Source: Vibrio sp. RE86
GTDB taxonomy: Bacteria; Pseudomonadota; Gammaproteobacteria; Enterobacterales; Vibrionaceae
Assembly: GCF_013114545.1 (NCBI RefSeq)
Contig: NZ_VTXI01000005.1
Location: 124,001 to 188,000 of the forward strand
Length of the DNA stretch: 64,000 nt
Direction of reading: 5' to 3'
Within the stretch, counting starts at the first letter, position 1; each line of letters starts with the position of its first letter. This document shows positions 55,019 to 64,000 of this stretch, piece after piece. Both the position numbers and the translations under genes were made by a program. Below the pieces are notes generated by a model. The model was not told where the DNA came from. It ran no database searches and saw only the letters and a program-made list of their open reading frames with translations.

Positions 55019-55030
55019 AAAACAAGTTTG
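55019..55030 (+). promoter_or_regulatory. PsrA-like half-perfect box
   Basis: AAAAC-AA-GTTTG deviates at one position from the published PsrA pattern (G/C)AAAC-N2-4-GTTT(G/C). It lies about 240 bases upstream of psrA. Confidence 0.3.
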
Positions 55031-55165
55031 ACGGCCTGTTAAACTTAGTGGGTTGTCCAAACCCTGAATGCTCTGCTAACTACACTTAGTAAGACTCACC
55101 GTTTTCCAAACAGTTCCCTTTAATTTGAAAAAAATTAAATTTTCTTCATTTCAGCGTCTTAACTC

Positions 55166-55182
55166 ATCTGGTCAGACCAATC
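55166..55182 (+). promoter_or_regulatory. FadR-like operator before psrA-fadE
   Basis: ATCTGGTCAGACCAATC matches the FadR consensus (core TGGTCNGACCA) very closely. It lies 84 bases before the psrA start. FadR represses fatty-acid degradation genes and is released by long-chain acyl-CoA. Confidence 0.7.
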
Positions 55183-55236
55183 TTTAAAAGTGTGATGTTA
55201 ACAACTTGTTGCTTTTTGGTTTCGCGTATATATTTT

Positions 55237-55250
55237 CAAACAGTTGTTTA
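55237..55250 (+). promoter_or_regulatory. PsrA-like box before psrA
   Basis: CAAAC-AGTT-GTTTA matches the PsrA pattern at all but the last base. It ends 16 bases before the psrA ATG, consistent with autorepression. Confidence 0.55.
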
Positions 55251-55265
55251 ATACGAGTGATTAAA

Positions 55266-55892
55266 ATGTCTGTAAGAAACTCTACCAAAGAAAAAATCCT
55301 CGATGTAGCAGAAGCTTTGTTTGCTGAACATGGCTTCAAAGACACCTCACTTCGCACGATTACCAGCAAGGCGGGTGTGAACTTGGCGTCGGTAAACTAC
55401 CACTTCGGTGACAAAAAAACTTTGGTTCGAGCGGTACTCAATCGTTACCTAGAGGCATTCATGCCAGCGGTTCAAGACGCGCTGATCAACTTGAACCTTA
55501 ATGAGAGTTATCAAATGGCAGACGTTTTTGAATCATTGCGATCGCCATTGCGTAACTTAAATGAAGTAAGACCGAATGGAACTAGCCGATTTATGTTGTT
55601 GATTGGCAGAGGCTATACCGATGTGCAAGGGCATTTACGCTGGTTTATCACAACACGTTACTCTGAAACATTGGCTCTGTTCACTCAGTCAGTCATGAAA
55701 GCCAATCCCAAACTAACGCAAGAGGAGCTGTTCTGGCGCTTGCACTTTGTATTGGGAACCTGTGTTTTCACCATGGCATCAAGCCAAGCGCTGCTGGAGA
55801 TTGCAGAAAACGACTATGGAAAAGCGATGGATGCAAAAGCCGTTGTTGACCAACTCATTCCTTATTTAGCGGCGGGCGTCGCGGCTGAATAA
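55266..55892 (+). CDS. psrA: TetR-family regulator, PsrA type
   Basis: 208 residues from the ATG at 55266; the frame back to 55206 would cover the PsrA-like box and is rejected. The N-terminal HTH reads KILDVAEALFAEHGFKDTSLRTITSKAGVN (given in two parts: KILDVAEALFAEHGFKDT, SLRTITSKAGVN), followed by LASVNYHFGDKKTL, very like PsrA of Pseudomonas. PsrA binds long-chain fatty acids and controls beta-oxidation genes. fadE starts 78 bases downstream, so it is probably the first gene of a psrA-fadE operon. Confidence 0.82.
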   Translation: MSVRNSTKEKILDVAEALFAEHGFKDTSLRTITSKAGVNLASVNYHFGDKKTLVRAVLNRYLEAFMPAVQDALINLNLNESYQMADVFESLRSPLRNLNEVRPNGTSRFMLLIGRGYTDVQGHLRWFITTRYSETLALFTQSVMKANPKLTQEELFWRLHFVLGTCVFTMASSQALLEIAENDYGKAMDAKAVVDQLIPYLAAGVAAE

Positions 55893-55970
55893 TGCTTTAA
55901 ATATAAAACAAACTGTACCTACAAAAACAAAAATATTGGACCACCAAATAGCGAACAAAAGGATCTGATT

Positions 55971-58262
55971 ATGGGCTCTCTAAGAAGAAAATGGGTAAGT
56001 GACCCAGCTTTCAAACTGTTTAAGAAAGTATTGCCACCGCTATCAAGCACTGAGAAAGAGGCAATGGAAGCGGGCAGCGTTTGGTGGGATGGCGAGCTGT
56101 TCTCGGGTAAGCCAGACTTTACCAAATTACACCAATACCCTAAGCCAACACTTTCTGCGGAAGAGCAGTCTTTTATGGACAACGAGCTAGAAACGCTGCT
56201 TGAGATGCTTGATGATCACAACATCATTAAAGAGGATCGAGACCTACCGCCAGAGGTATGGGAGTTCCTACGTAAAGAACGCTTTTTCTCGCTGATCATT
56301 TCAAAAGAGTATGGTGGTCGTGAATTCTCGTCACTGGCTAACTCGACTATCGTAACTCGTATTGCGACTCGTAGTATCAGCACGGCCGTTTCAGTAATGG
56401 TACCTAACTCGTTAGGGCCGGGTGAGCTGTTGTCCCACTACGGTACCCAAGAGCAGAAAGACTACTGGTTGCCTCGTCTTGCTGATGGTACCGATATTCC
56501 ATGTTTCGCCCTAACTGGCCCAGAAGCGGGTTCAGATGCAGGCGGTATTCCAGACGAAGGTATCGTTTGTTACGGCGAACACGAAGGCAAAGAAGTGCTG
56601 GGTATTCGCCTAAATTGGAACAAGCGCTATATCACTCTTGCTCCTGTTGCTACTGTACTTGGTCTTGCGTTTAAGATGTACGATCCAGACGGTTTGATGG
56701 GCGATAAGAAAGAGCTGGGTATTACCTGTGCGCTTATCCCTGCTGACCACAAAGGTGTAGAGATTGGCGAGCGTCATGATCCGCTTGGTCTTGCATTTAT
56801 GAACGGCCCTACACGTGGTAAAGACGTATTTATCCCGATGGAGTGGCTAATTGGTGGTCAAGATTACGCTGGTAAAGGTTGGCGTATGCTGGTGGAGTGT
56901 CTATCAGCTGGTCGTGGTATTTCACTGCCTGCATTAGGTACAGCTATTGGTCACTTAACGTCACGTACAACCGGTGCTTACTCCTACGTTCGTAAGCAGT
57001 TTGGTATGTCGATTGGTAAGTTTGAAGGTGTCGCAGAGGCGCTCGGTCGTATTGGGGGTTTGACGTATCTGCTTGAAGCGTCACGAACACTGACAACAAC
57101 TTCGCTCGATTTGAAAGAAAAGCCGGGCATTGTTACCGCAATTGCCAAGTACCACATGACCGAGATGGCGCGTACTATCTTAAACGATTCGATGGACATC
57201 CACTCTGGGCGTGCAATTCAAGATGGCCCAATGAACTACCTTGCTGCGCCTTATTTAGGTATTCCAGTTGCGATTACCGTAGAAGGGGCGAACATCCTGA
57301 CTCGTAACCTAATGATTTTTGGTCAAGGTGCAACACGTTGTCACCCTTACGTCTTGACAGAGATGGAAGCGGCGGCAAACCCAGATGAGAAACAAGGGGC
57401 AAAAGAGTTTGATGACCTACTGTTTAAACACATTAAACATGCAATGGGTAACACCTTTGGCGCATTTGGTGCAGCGTTAACAGGTTCTCGATTCATTAAA
57501 GCCGACATGTCTGGCCCAACTCAGGGCTACTACAAAGATATGACTCGCTTGAGTCGTGCTCTTGCTGTGAGCGCAGATATTGCGATGGCGACACTGGGTG
57601 GTGACTTGAAACGTAAAGAGATGATCTCTGCTCGCTTAGGTGATGTGCTAGCTTATTTATACATGGGCTCAGCGGCACTCAAGAAATATGAAGATGAAGG
57701 TCGTCAGCAACAAGATTTAGACTACGTTCACTACGCGGTTCAGCACTGTTTATACAATGCGTCGCAAGCACTACAAGAAGCCTTCACCAACTATCCACAG
57801 AAAGCCGTGGGTCGTTTACTTAAAGTTATCATCTTCCCGCTAGGTAACCACTTTACCAAGCCAAGTGATGACCTAAGTGTGAAACTTGCAGAAAGCTTGA
57901 TGACACCGGGTGCACATCGTGACCGCCTAACGCACTTGTGCTTTGTTGGTAAAGACGAGAATGACAGTGTTGGCCTAATGGAAAATGCATTCTTGGCTAT
58001 GTACGACATTAAGAGCCTAGAGCGCAAAATGATGCGTGCTGCGAAAGAGGGTAAAGTGGCTCGCAAAGGCTTATTAGCCGACAGATTAGCGCAAGCACTT
58101 GAAGCGGATATACTGACGCAAGAAGAAGTGGATAAAATCGTGGCGGCGGATAAATTACGTTACAAAGCCATCCAAGTTGACCACTTTAGCCATGATTTCA
58201 GTGAAGTTCGCACTCACGGAGAGTCATCTAAAGCACCAGCAAAGTTGGATAGTGTGGCATAA
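55971..58262 (+). CDS. fadE: Acyl-CoA dehydrogenase FadE
   Basis: Catalyses the first oxidation of beta-oxidation (acyl-CoA to enoyl-CoA, FAD). 763 residues. It starts MGSLRRKWVSDPAFKLFKKV after AAAAGG, then EAMEAGSVWWDGELFSGKPD. The flavin and substrate region includes CFALTGPEAGSDAGG, and the dehydrogenase core IHSGRAIQDGPMNYL and GANILTRNLMIFGQGA. It lacks the N-terminal membrane segment of the 814-residue E. coli protein, so it starts near residue 50 of that form. Confidence 0.96.
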   Translation: MGSLRRKWVSDPAFKLFKKVLPPLSSTEKEAMEAGSVWWDGELFSGKPDFTKLHQYPKPTLSAEEQSFMDNELETLLEMLDDHNIIKEDRDLPPEVWEFLRKERFFSLIISKEYGGREFSSLANSTIVTRIATRSISTAVSVMVPNSLGPGELLSHYGTQEQKDYWLPRLADGTDIPCFALTGPEAGSDAGGIPDEGIVCYGEHEGKEVLGIRLNWNKRYITLAPVATVLGLAFKMYDPDGLMGDKKELGITCALIPADHKGVEIGERHDPLGLAFMNGPTRGKDVFIPMEWLIGGQDYAGKGWRMLVECLSAGRGISLPALGTAIGHLTSRTTGAYSYVRKQFGMSIGKFEGVAEALGRIGGLTYLLEASRTLTTTSLDLKEKPGIVTAIAKYHMTEMARTILNDSMDIHSGRAIQDGPMNYLAAPYLGIPVAITVEGANILTRNLMIFGQGATRCHPYVLTEMEAAANPDEKQGAKEFDDLLFKHIKHAMGNTFGAFGAALTGSRFIKADMSGPTQGYYKDMTRLSRALAVSADIAMATLGGDLKRKEMISARLGDVLAYLYMGSAALKKYEDEGRQQQDLDYVHYAVQHCLYNASQALQEAFTNYPQKAVGRLLKVIIFPLGNHFTKPSDDLSVKLAESLMTPGAHRDRLTHLCFVGKDENDSVGLMENAFLAMYDIKSLERKMMRAAKEGKVARKGLLADRLAQALEADILTQEEVDKIVAADKLRYKAIQVDHFSHDFSEVRTHGESSKAPAKLDSVA

Positions 58263-58301
58263 ACGTCTACATTGCTTAAATTGTTGATTAAAATCTACTC
58301 A

Positions 58302-58327
58302 AGGCACCTGTTTCAGGTGCCTTTGTT
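58302..58327 (+). terminator. Terminator after fadE
   Basis: AAGGCACCTG and CAGGTGCCTT arms with a 3-base loop; the T tract is short. Confidence 0.75.
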
Positions 58328-58340
58328 GTATCTAATCGAA

Positions 58341-58352
58341 CAAACTAGTTTC
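58341..58352 (+). promoter_or_regulatory. PsrA-like box before fabV
   Basis: CAAAC-TA-GTTTC is a full match to (G/C)AAAC-N2-4-GTTT(G/C). It lies about 105 bases upstream of the fabV start, in the fadE-fabV gap. Confidence 0.5.
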
Positions 58353-58456
58353 AAAGTGCTCCAACCACTTGCATTTTAGCGACATTTTTACAGAAATTAG
58401 ATGCGATCTCATGACGAAACTTTTATTCTAGCGGGGTTATTTAAAGGAAGTTGAAT

Positions 58457-59659
58457 ATGATCATCAAACCTAGAATTCGTGGATTTATCTGTACTACAAC
58501 GCACCCAGTGGGTTGTGAAGCTAACGTAAAAGAACAAATTGCTTACACAAAAGCACAAGGCCCAATCAAAGACGCACCTAAGCGCGTACTTGTTGTTGGT
58601 GCGTCAAGTGGCTACGGTCTATCTTCTCGTATCGCTGCGGCATTTGGTGGCGGCGCTTCAACTATCGGTGTTTTCTTCGAAAAAGAAGGCACAGAGAAAA
58701 AGCCAGGCACAGCGGGTTTCTACAACTCTGTTGCGTTTGAAAAGCTAGCTCGTGAAGAGGGTCTATACGCGAAAAGCCTAAACGGCGATGCGTTCTCTAA
58801 TGAAGCGAAGCAAAAGACAATTGACCTAATCAAAGAAGACCTAGGTCAAATCGATATGGTGGTTTACTCGCTAGCATCACCAGTTCGTAAGATGCCAGAA
58901 ACAGGTGAGCTTATCCGTTCATCTCTAAAACCTATTGGTGAAACTTACACTTCAACGGCAGTTGACACTAACAAAGACTTGATCATCGAAGCAAGCGTAG
59001 AGCCTGCAACAGAAGAAGAGATCAAAGACACTGTTACTGTAATGGGCGGCGAAGATTGGGAACTGTGGATCAACGCACTTTCTGAAGCTGGCGTTCTTGC
59101 TGAAGGTTGTAAGACAGTGGCATACAGCTACATCGGTACTGAGCTAACTTGGCCAATCTACTGGGATGGTGCGCTAGGTAAAGCGAAAATGGACCTAGAC
59201 CGTGCGGCTACAGCTCTAAACGAGAAACTGTCTGCGACTGGCGGCACTGCAAACGTTGCTGTTCTGAAATCAGTAGTGACTCAAGCAAGTTCTGCAATTC
59301 CAGTAATGCCACTGTACATTGCAATGGTATTTAAGAAGATGCGTGAGCAAGGCGTACACGAAGGTTGTATGGAACAGATCTTCCGCATGTTCAGCCAACG
59401 TCTATACAAAGAAGACGGCTCAGTACCAGAAGTGGATGACAAGAATCGTCTACGTCTAGATGACTGGGAACTGCGTGATGACATTCAGCAGCACTGTCGT
59501 GAGCTATGGCCACAAATCACATCAGAGAACCTAAAAGAGCTAACTGACTACGTTGAGTACAAAGAAGAGTTCTTGAAGCTATTCGGTTTCGGTGTTGAAG
59601 GCGTTGATTACGAAGCTGACGTTAACCCAGACTTGAAAGCAGATTTCGTAGCAATCTAA
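58457..59659 (+). CDS. fabV: Trans-2-enoyl-ACP reductase FabV
   Basis: Last step of fatty-acid elongation, NADH dependent and triclosan-insensitive in Vibrio. ATG at 58457 is used, with AAAGGAAG upstream, giving 400 residues starting [20 protein letters not shown]. The NADH site is [20 protein letters not shown]. The catalytic Tyr235-x8-Lys244 pair lies in [11 protein letters not shown]. The close resemblance to V. cholerae FabV is one of the best genus markers in the window. Confidence 0.98.
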   Translation: MIIKPRIRGFICTTTHPVGCEANVKEQIAYTKAQGPIKDAPKRVLVVGASSGYGLSSRIAAAFGGGASTIGVFFEKEGTEKKPGTAGFYNSVAFEKLAREEGLYAKSLNGDAFSNEAKQKTIDLIKEDLGQIDMVVYSLASPVRKMPETGELIRSSLKPIGETYTSTAVDTNKDLIIEASVEPATEEEIKDTVTVMGGEDWELWINALSEAGVLAEGCKTVAYSYIGTELTWPIYWDGALGKAKMDLDRAATALNEKLSATGGTANVAVLKSVVTQASSAIPVMPLYIAMVFKKMREQGVHEGCMEQIFRMFSQRLYKEDGSVPEVDDKNRLRLDDWELRDDIQQHCRELWPQITSENLKELTDYVEYKEEFLKLFGFGVEGVDYEADVNPDLKADFVAI

Positions 59660-59685
59660 ATAGATTCAGTTACTGAAAGATAAAT

Positions 59686-59716
59686 AAAAATCCGGAGCCA
59701 TTGCTCCGGATTTTTT
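59686..59716 (+). terminator. Terminator after fabV
   Basis: AAAAATCCGGAGC and GCTCCGGATTTTT arms with a 4-base loop and a T run; the A run makes it usable in both directions. Confidence 0.92.
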
Positions 59717-59740
59717 GTTTGTGTTGTCGTTTGAAACAAA

Positions 59741-59839
59741 CGTCATTCCGGAAATGAGGAACGAGTTATCCGGAATCTCAAACAGCGATCGAGAAGCCAG
59801 ATTTTGAACTGCGTACGTACCTTACTCTTGAGGATGACG
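59741..59839. repeat. Palindromic intergenic repeat, copy 2 (99 bp)
   Basis: Starts CGTCATTCCGGAAATGAGG and ends GAGGATGACG, with the same outer arms and left half as copy 1 at 28857-28976. It sits between the fabV terminator and the end of xthA. The pair shows a dispersed repeat family in this genome. Confidence 0.8.
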
Positions 59840-59851
59840 ATAATAATCTCG

Positions 59852-60658
59852 TTACTTAAACGTCGACCAAATAGGCGCGTGATCAGATGGCTTCTCGATG
59901 CCGCGCAGTTCGTAGTCTACGTCTGACTCAATACACTTTTCAGCGAGTTTTGGTGTTGCCAATACCACATCAATGCGCAGGCCACGGTTGTCGGGGAAGC
60001 CTTTAGAGCGGTAATCAAACCACGAGAAACGGTCATTCACGTCAGGGTGGATTTGACGGAACGTATCAACAAAACCCCAGTCTAGAAGCGTTTTTAGCCA
60101 TTGGCGTTCTTCTGGTTGGAATGAACATTTACCTGTTTTCAGCCAACGCTTGCGGTTAGGTTCACCGATACCAATATCGGCATCAATAGGGCTGATGTTA
60201 ATGTCACCCATCACAATTAACTGTTCATCATTTGAGTGATGATCATTCAGGTATGTCATCAAATCTGTATAGAACTGGCGCTTATATGGGAACTTAGTCT
60301 CATGGTTAATGTTATCGCCTTGTGGAAAGTAGCCGTTAAGCACAGTCACTTTCTCGCCGTTATCATCTTCTAGCGTCACCATGATCATACGCTTTTGGTG
60401 ATCTTCGTTGTCGGTCGGGAACCCTTTTTGAACAGAGATAGGTTCTTTTTTACATAACATAGCAACACCGTAGTGCGCTTTTTGACCGTGGAAGTAAACC
60501 TTGTAGCCCATTGCTTCAACATCTTCTAATGGGAAGGCTTCATCGTGAACTTTGATCTCTTGAAGACCAATCACATCTGGTTGATGTTTGTCGATGACAG
60601 CTTGCAGTTGATGAAGTCGGGCACGAAGACCATTTATGTTGAAAGAAATTACTTTCAT
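59852..60658 (-). CDS. xthA: Exodeoxyribonuclease III XthA
   Basis: AP endonuclease and 3'-5' exonuclease of base excision repair. 268 residues, equal to the E. coli enzyme. Metal-binding Glu34 lies in [17 protein letters not shown] carries the catalytic Asp/Asn, and the C-terminal His is in SDHAPIW near 260. It converges on fabV. Confidence 0.97.
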   Translation of the reverse strand: MKVISFNINGLRARLHQLQAVIDKHQPDVIGLQEIKVHDEAFPLEDVEAMGYKVYFHGQKAHYGVAMLCKKEPISVQKGFPTDNEDHQKRMIMVTLEDDNGEKVTVLNGYFPQGDNINHETKFPYKRQFYTDLMTYLNDHHSNDEQLIVMGDINISPIDADIGIGEPNRKRWLKTGKCSFQPEERQWLKTLLDWGFVDTFRQIHPDVNDRFSWFDYRSKGFPDNRGLRIDVVLATPKLAEKCIESDVDYELRGIEKPSDHAPIWSTFK

Positions 60659-60862
60659 TTCTGTTCCTTAGCTATGACTGCTTTATTTTTATTAGCGCAA
60701 TATTAGCATCAAACCCCGTTTGCGGCGAAAAGGAAATCACGCCTGGTTGTTGTTAACAATTATTTAAACTTTCGTTTGATATATATATAAATTGTGGTGT
60801 AATTGATAGTTACATTTATATCGAAAGTCCTGTAATCACCGAGTTTGCTAAAAGGAAGTAAC

Positions 60863-62980
60863 ATGCGAACGTTATCTGTGCAGTGGAAAATCACGCTTCT
60901 TGCAGGTTTGTGCCTGCTTATCACCTCAGTATCGCTAATTGGTTTTTCAGTCTATAACGCCATCTCAAACCAGCATCAAATCAAGCAACAAAGCTCTGCA
61001 TCTGTCATTGATAAATCAGAGCAAATCGTAGAAACATGTGCTTTGCTGAACGCCACCGAAGTGACGGAATTTCTTAATGAAGCTTTGTACCGTGCAGAGA
61101 TGTTGGCATCAAGCGCGATGTTCCAAAAAGGACTGAGTGAAGAAAACTTTGGTGACAGTGAAGAGTTGCGTATCGCACTTGATGAAATGGTTCGTAGAGC
61201 AGTTGTGGACTTTGACACGATTCAAGGTGCTTATTTGGTCTTTCGTCCTGAAATGCTCGATGGTGAAGACAGCAACTATATTGATGCGGAATACGTTGGT
61301 TCAAACGACAAGGGGCGCTTTGCACCTTATTGGATGACCGCTCAAAATGGTGAGAACGTTGTCTCTAATGTGATCTCGGAAGCGACACTTGCTGACGCTT
61401 CCAACAGTGAACGTTTTTATTGCCCACTTGCGTCTGAAGATACGTGTGTCACCACGCCTCGTGTCATTCAGCAAGATGGCGGAGCATTCTTAACCAGTTC
61501 TATTTCAGTCCCTCTTAAAATAGATGACACGACGGTAGGTTTTTTTGGCATCGACCTAAGGCTAGATTCTCTTACGGAAATTGTCGCGAACTCTGATAAA
61601 GAACTGTTTGCCGGAAGTGGTGAGATTAACTTGATCAGTCTAGACGGATCTTTGATCGCAAGTGACGATTCTTCTAGCCAAGTTGGCCAACCTTTTACTA
61701 GTGATATTCTGTCGAATGATCAACTGACCGACCTACTGTTTGGTCAAGAGGTAACGACTCAATGGAGTAAAGACCAAGCTTGGTTGAACGTATTCGCACC
61801 AATCGTAGTTGCGAACCAAACTTGGGGCGTATTGTTTGATATGCCTCGTTCAAGTGTGTTATCTGATGCAGAAGAGCTTGATGCCATCATTAGTCAACAA
61901 GTCGAGTCGAGTGTCAGAACTGAACTGATTGCAGGCATCACGCTGGTGCTGCTTGGCCTAGCAACGATTGCGTTCTCAGCATCTCGCCTGGTTAAGCCAA
62001 TTCGTGAAGTGGTCAGTCGCCTAGAAGATATCGCCTCTGGGGAAGGAGACCTAACTCAACGTCTCGATGTGAAGTCGAAAGATGAGATTGGCCAGCTTGC
62101 GGTCGGGTTTAATAAGTTCTTAGACAAATTACAGTCGATCATTAGTGATGTAGTCGATACCACCTTGCAAATTGGCACCACCACTCAACAAGCCAAAGTT
62201 GCAGCACAGCAGACTCGTACCAGCAGTGACGCCCAGTTTAGAGAAGTGGATCTGGTTGCAACCGCTTCAGAAGAGATGACACAAACCGCGAGCTTAGTCG
62301 TGCAAAACGCTGAAGTGGCAGTCCAAGCTGCAGAGAGAGCTAATGCTGTTGCCGCTTCTGGTCAAAACGTGATTGAGCAGTCGCAGTCCGAAATGATTCG
62401 TCTTGTGGATAGAATGACGGCGGCAGTACCTGTCGTTGAGGAGCTAGCGACAAACAACGCCAACATTACTGAGATACTCTCGGTGATTGAGGGTATTTCT
62501 GAGCAGACTAACTTACTTGCGTTAAATGCAGCGATTGAAGCTGCAAGGGCAGGAGAGCAAGGCCGCGGTTTTGCAGTGGTTGCTGATGAAGTTCGTAATC
62601 TCGCGAGCCGAACCCAAGAGTCGGTCGGTGAAATTCGCCAAGTGATCGAAAACGTGCAAAGCGGCACACGTGATGTTGTTAAAGCGATTCAAGATGGTAA
62701 TGATTTAGCGAATGACTCGGCGCAACAAGTGCAAAATGCTGCGTCGGAGCTTAGCCAGATATTTGAAGCTATTGCCTCAATTAATGACATGAACTCACAA
62801 ATTGTCAAAGCCGCAGAAGAGCAGCAATCGGTTTCTGCTGAGGTGAATCAAAATGTGAGTAACATTCGAGATCTTAGCGCGCAGATCTTGTCTCAGGCTG
62901 AGGAGTCCGAGCAAGTGAGTGGTCAAATTGGGGATCTTTCCTCGAAGCAACAAGCGTTGGTTACGCAGTTTAAAGTGTAA
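60863..62980 (+). CDS. Methyl-accepting chemotaxis protein with Cache sensor
   Basis: 705 residues from the ATG at 60863 (AAAGGAAG upstream). Order: TM1 (about 9-29), a large periplasmic double-Cache domain (about 35-335, with [16 protein letters not shown] and APYWM), TM2 (about 350-370), HAMP, and a signalling helix pair. The hairpin tip [20 protein letters not shown] lies near 545-565. The ligand is unknown. No C-terminal CheR-binding pentapeptide is seen. Confidence 0.93.
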   Translation: MRTLSVQWKITLLAGLCLLITSVSLIGFSVYNAISNQHQIKQQSSASVIDKSEQIVETCALLNATEVTEFLNEALYRAEMLASSAMFQKGLSEENFGDSEELRIALDEMVRRAVVDFDTIQGAYLVFRPEMLDGEDSNYIDAEYVGSNDKGRFAPYWMTAQNGENVVSNVISEATLADASNSERFYCPLASEDTCVTTPRVIQQDGGAFLTSSISVPLKIDDTTVGFFGIDLRLDSLTEIVANSDKELFAGSGEINLISLDGSLIASDDSSSQVGQPFTSDILSNDQLTDLLFGQEVTTQWSKDQAWLNVFAPIVVANQTWGVLFDMPRSSVLSDAEELDAIISQQVESSVRTELIAGITLVLLGLATIAFSASRLVKPIREVVSRLEDIASGEGDLTQRLDVKSKDEIGQLAVGFNKFLDKLQSIISDVVDTTLQIGTTTQQAKVAAQQTRTSSDAQFREVDLVATASEEMTQTASLVVQNAEVAVQAAERANAVAASGQNVIEQSQSEMIRLVDRMTAAVPVVEELATNNANITEILSVIEGISEQTNLLALNAAIEAARAGEQGRGFAVVADEVRNLASRTQESVGEIRQVIENVQSGTRDVVKAIQDGNDLANDSAQQVQNAASELSQIFEAIASINDMNSQIVKAAEEQQSVSAEVNQNVSNIRDLSAQILSQAEESEQVSGQIGDLSSKQQALVTQFKV

Positions 62981-63003
62981 GTGCTTTCCAGAATCTTAAA
63001 TGA

Positions 63004-63034
63004 AACGGGCTCGAATTTAGGGAGCCCGTTTTTT
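63004..63034 (+). terminator. Terminator after the chemoreceptor gene
   Basis: AACGGGCTC and GAGCCCGTT arms with a 9-base loop and a T run. Confidence 0.9.
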
Positions 63035-63060
63035 GTTTTGAGGATTTTTTGTAATTGGTA

Positions 63061-64000
63061 TTAGTCTAAATACCAATAGCCCTTATTCACTAGCTCGGTT
63101 AAAAGCTTAAGAGTAGTTTTGTCGAGTACAACGCCAACGTCGACCAGTGTGAACGTGTCTTGGTTAGCGAGTAACTTGATAAGAGCTGTAGAGTCGTTGG
63201 TAAAGGTCTCACCATTAACAAATAACGTTGCCTCTTCACCTTGGTTGTATAAAGCACGCAGACCAGAGACTTTGGTGAGTTTACCACCTGATTGTAAGTA
63301 TTCACTTACTTCGTCAATGGTGTACGACTCTTCAGGCTCAACGAGATCAAGCTGGTGGCGCGATTGGCTTAACATTGCGCCCATAAACGAGCGAACATCT
63401 TGCTGTGAATTTAACGCAGCTTTAAGCATATCGGTTAGCTTATCGATATCTTGATTAAGTAACTCGCCACTGTTTGATTGAGTACTTTGCTCAGGGTTAT
63501 GAAGGTGAACATCACCCATATCATGAGCAAGTACATAGTCAGCAAAGTTACTCAGCAGCTCCTGCTCTTTTGGTGAACGAAAACCGATCGAGTAGCTCAT
63601 ACTTGGCTCAAGGGTATTTCCCTCGTGTGGGAAGCCCGGCGGAATATAAAGAATATCCCCGGGTTCGAGCACGTCATCAATAATCGGGTCAAAGCCTTCT
63701 ATTTGTCGTAAAGCGCCCGCTTGAATTGACTCTTTGTACTGACCTTTATCGATATCGCCAACGCGCCAGCGACGTTTACCACTGCCTTGAATGATGAATA
63801 CATCATATTGATCGATATGTGGGCCAACGCCACCTTCAGGGGCAGAAAAACACACCATCAAATCATCAAACAACCATTGAGGTAACTGCTTAAAAGGTTC
63901 AATAAGCTCAGCAGAACCCAGATGCCAATGGTTACAAGCTTGTACAACCAATTGCCAGTGAGAGTCCTCTAGAGAATCAAAATGGCTCTCAGGCAGCGGA
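63061..64000 (-). CDS. JmjC/cupin ribosomal oxygenase (RoxA/YcfD-like), 5' end missing
   Basis: The frame stays open to the right edge; codons 63952-64000 continue the conserved protein (HFDSLEDSHWQLVVQACNHW), so an apparent TTG start at 63951 is internal. The 2-oxoglutarate/Fe(II) site is visible as GVGPHIDQYDVFIIQG (His and Asp) and the distal His in PPGFPHEGNT, with GKRRWRVG. E. coli YcfD hydroxylates an arginine of ribosomal protein uL16. The start lies beyond the window. Confidence 0.9.
   Translation of the reverse strand, partial: PLPESHFDSLEDSHWQLVVQACNHWHLGSAELIEPFKQLPQWLFDDLMVCFSAPEGGVGPHIDQYDVFIIQGSGKRRWRVGDIDKGQYKESIQAGALRQIEGFDPIIDDVLEPGDILYIPPGFPHEGNTLEPSMSYSIGFRSPKEQELLSNFADYVLAHDMGDVHLHNPEQSTQSNSGELLNQDIDKLTDMLKAALNSQQDVRSFMGAMLSQSRHQLDLVEPEESYTIDEVSEYLQSGGKLTKVSGLRALYNQGEEATLFVNGETFTNDSTALIKLLANQDTFTLVDVGVVLDKTTLKLLTELVNKGYWYLD

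Larger units (their letters stand above)
54926..55140 (-). ncRNA. Possible leftward small RNA
   Basis: A strong terminator facing leftward lies in a 377-base gap that has no minus-strand ORF. A small RNA starting somewhere around 55.1 kb would explain it. No convincing promoter was found, so both the 5' end and the RNA itself are speculative. Confidence 0.2.

Noticed and set aside
63061..63951. Complete oxygenase gene starting with TTG at 63951
   Set aside because: Codons upstream to the window edge continue the conserved family sequence without a stop, so the gene is truncated by the window.

Overview
The window reads as chromosomal DNA of a Vibrio species. The gene order ruvC-ruvA-ruvB / cydABX-ybgE / ybgC-tolQRAB-pal-cpoB / nadA is the gammaproteobacterial one. 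FabV (a Vibrio-type enoyl-ACP reductase), AlaE, a PsrA-type regulator beside fadE, a GlyGly-CTERM protein and two large signalling proteins (a hybrid histidine kinase and a dCache chemoreceptor) fit Vibrionaceae. This assignment comes from remembered family features, not from a search.

Layout. (1) 1-19.5 kb, core: the tail of a probable amylase-type glycoside hydrolase; ruvC, ruvA and ruvB with a GlyGly-CTERM surface protein wedged between ruvC and ruvA; cytochrome bd oxidase behind a long leader with two perfect FNR boxes and a CRP-like box; the complete Tol-Pal envelope system; nadA; a potassium channel; a UPF0149 protein; a hybrid histidine kinase; alaE. (2) 19.6-43.8 kb, a 24-kb genomic island inserted at the 3' end of tRNA-Ser(GGA). 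It is bounded by exact 21-bp repeats (19682-19702 and 43761-43781). It begins with a P4-type tyrosine integrase and ends with a leftward AlpA / IS21-like / YagK-YfjJ / TerS-like gene block that resembles mobile-element or satellite housekeeping. The cargo between them is largely DNA-defence type: a translationally coupled pair of SF1 helicases, a type I restriction-modification system (hsdM-hsdS-hsdR), a Nudix hydrolase joined to a nuclease-DUF2075 ATPase, McrBC, and a membrane protein with eight perfect 9-bp repeats. (3) 43.8-47.3 kb, just beyond the right junction: a NERD-domain protein with zinc ribbons, a small methyltransferase coupled to an HNH nuclease, and a VF530 protein. (4) 47.5-64 kb: DUF1254 and DUF1496 proteins, a PLP-dependent deaminase-like enzyme, a two-component system divergent from a GtrB / GT39 / GtrA-type glycosylation operon, psrA-fadE, fabV, xthA, a chemoreceptor, and a 5'-truncated JmjC/cupin ribosomal oxygenase at the right edge.

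How the parts work together. The island captured the tRNA 3' end and brought its own terminator. The original tRNA terminator appears to be stranded 24 kb away, immediately after the right repeat. Short motifs of the type GGTATTACT cluster inside both island ends and look like integrase arm or directionality-factor sites. In the fatty-acid block, a FadR-like operator and PsrA-like boxes precede psrA-fadE, and a further perfect PsrA-like box precedes fabV, suggesting joint control of degradation and synthesis.

The best candidates for an undescribed system are the two-helicase operon (22.1-25.8 kb), the Nudix/DUF2075-nuclease pair (32.4-34.6 kb), and the leftward island-end module (39.5-43.5 kb). 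No CRISPR array, integron attC array or rRNA was seen.
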